5,959 nucleotides of DNA from Thermoflexus sp040289485 (lineage in GTDB: Bacteria; Chloroflexota; Anaerolineae; Thermoflexales; Thermoflexaceae), in assembly GCF_040289485.1 (NCBI RefSeq), contig NZ_PSLG01000093.1:1-5959 (forward strand), written 5' to 3'. Both the position numbers and the translations under genes were made by a program. Shown here one piece after another: positions 5,759-5,959 of the stretch (the first letter of the stretch is position 1; the number at the start of each line of letters is the position of its first letter). Under the pieces are notes generated by a model that was given only the letters and a program-made list of their open reading frames with translations, ran no database searches and was not told where the DNA came from.

Positions 5759-5959
5759 ATGGATGGGACAGCCGAAGATGAAACCCGCCCCGCCGATCCC
5801 GATCGGCAGCAAGACATTCACAAGGCGTTTCGATATGCGGCCGGGGCGGCACGGGACCTGCTGGAAAGGTTCACCGCCGCCTGCGGGCACGGAGAGTTGG
5901 GCACAGCGGCGCTGTGCTTAGGCCGTTCCGTGGCGCATCGTCATCCCTTTCACCTTGCG
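5759..5959 (+). CDS. Possible small divergent gene, truncated by window end
   Basis: A plus-strand frame stays open from ATG 5759 to the last base, giving at least 67 codons without a stop. GAGGTG at 5750-5755 could be its Shine-Dalgarno, and GTG 5753 is another possible start. The predicted peptide has an acidic, Pro-containing start (1-15), an amphipathic helical stretch IHKAFRYAAGAARDLLERF (20-38) and a His/Arg-rich tail, HRHPFHLA (60-67). I recognise no family. Its last 12 or so codons lie in the 37-bp repeat. If that repeat continued as in the left copy, the frame would end after four more residues (RRNG, then TGA), making a 71-aa protein. The third codon position seems less GC-biased than in neighbouring genes. 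It would be divergent from cbiM and could share its operator region. A chance open frame in GC-rich DNA is quite possible. Confidence 0.3.
   Translation, partial: MDGTAEDETRPADPDRQQDIHKAFRYAAGAARDLLERFTAACGHGELGTAALCLGRSVAHRHPFHLA
5923..5959 (+). repeat. 37-bp inverted repeat, right copy (cut by window end)
   Basis: This is the exact reverse complement of 19-55, and bases outside it on the inner side do not match. It contains one full palindrome arm, GTCATCCCTTTCACC (5940-5954), and five bases of the loop; the window ends there. Sequence stopping inside a hairpin loop suggests an assembly or read break at the palindrome rather than an arbitrary cut, though this is inference. Confidence 0.85.

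Noticed and set aside
4872..5921. Long plus-strand open frame opposite cbiM
   Set aside because: It is the antisense shadow of a well-supported gene, rich in Gly, His, Pro and Gln, without motifs.
19..5959. A 6-kb transposon bounded by 37-bp terminal inverted repeats
   Set aside because: The repeats face correctly, but there is no transposase or recombinase inside and the cargo includes the core genes scpA and cinA.

Overview
The window is a GC-rich (roughly 70% by eye) bacterial chromosomal segment. It holds two convergent gene clusters and very little intergenic DNA. Starts are a mix of ATG, GTG and TTG, Shine-Dalgarno sites are strong, and the proteins are rich in Ala, Arg, Leu and Pro and poor in Lys and Asn. 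A cbiM/Q/O-type metal transporter ending in a Fur-family regulator, beside cinA and scpA, would fit a thermophilic Chloroflexota-like bacterium. That placement is an impression and cannot be proved from this sequence alone.

Plus strand, 152-2626: a GNAT-family N-acetyltransferase is followed by cinA and scpA. The cinA product has an intact N-terminal molybdopterin-binding-like (COG1058) part but a badly eroded C-terminal amidase part. cinA and scpA overlap by 4 nt (GTGA), so they are probably translationally coupled. No scpB follows, because the next gene points the other way.

Minus strand, 5624-2645: a compact four-gene operon, cbiM/nikM - cbiQ/nikQ - cbiO/nikO - Fur-family regulator. The first three genes form a group I energy-coupling-factor (ECF) importer for nickel or cobalt: substrate-binding membrane protein, transmembrane coupling protein and ATPase. 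The CbiM protein keeps metal ligands His2 and His67 and carries a C-terminal PDGLE segment, which stands in for a separate CbiN/NikN. Just upstream of cbiM, overlapping its Shine-Dalgarno, lies a nested palindrome. Its inner dyad, TTGCCA-N5-TCGCAA, fits the tTGCaa-N5-ttGCAA consensus of the nickel regulator Nur. The simplest reading is a self-contained, autoregulated nickel (possibly cobalt) uptake unit in which the last gene encodes the repressor of the whole operon.

Edges: a perfect 37-bp inverted repeat lies at both ends (19-55 and 5923-5959), each copy reading outward. It is part of a 36-bp imperfect palindrome that is complete at the left edge and cut in its loop at the right edge. This looks like a dispersed palindromic element where an assembly stopped, though other origins are possible. 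Between the cbiM operator and the right edge, an open plus-strand frame of at least 67 codons may be a small divergent gene; I do not recognise it. No RNA genes, recognisable mobile-element genes or multi-unit CRISPR arrays were seen.
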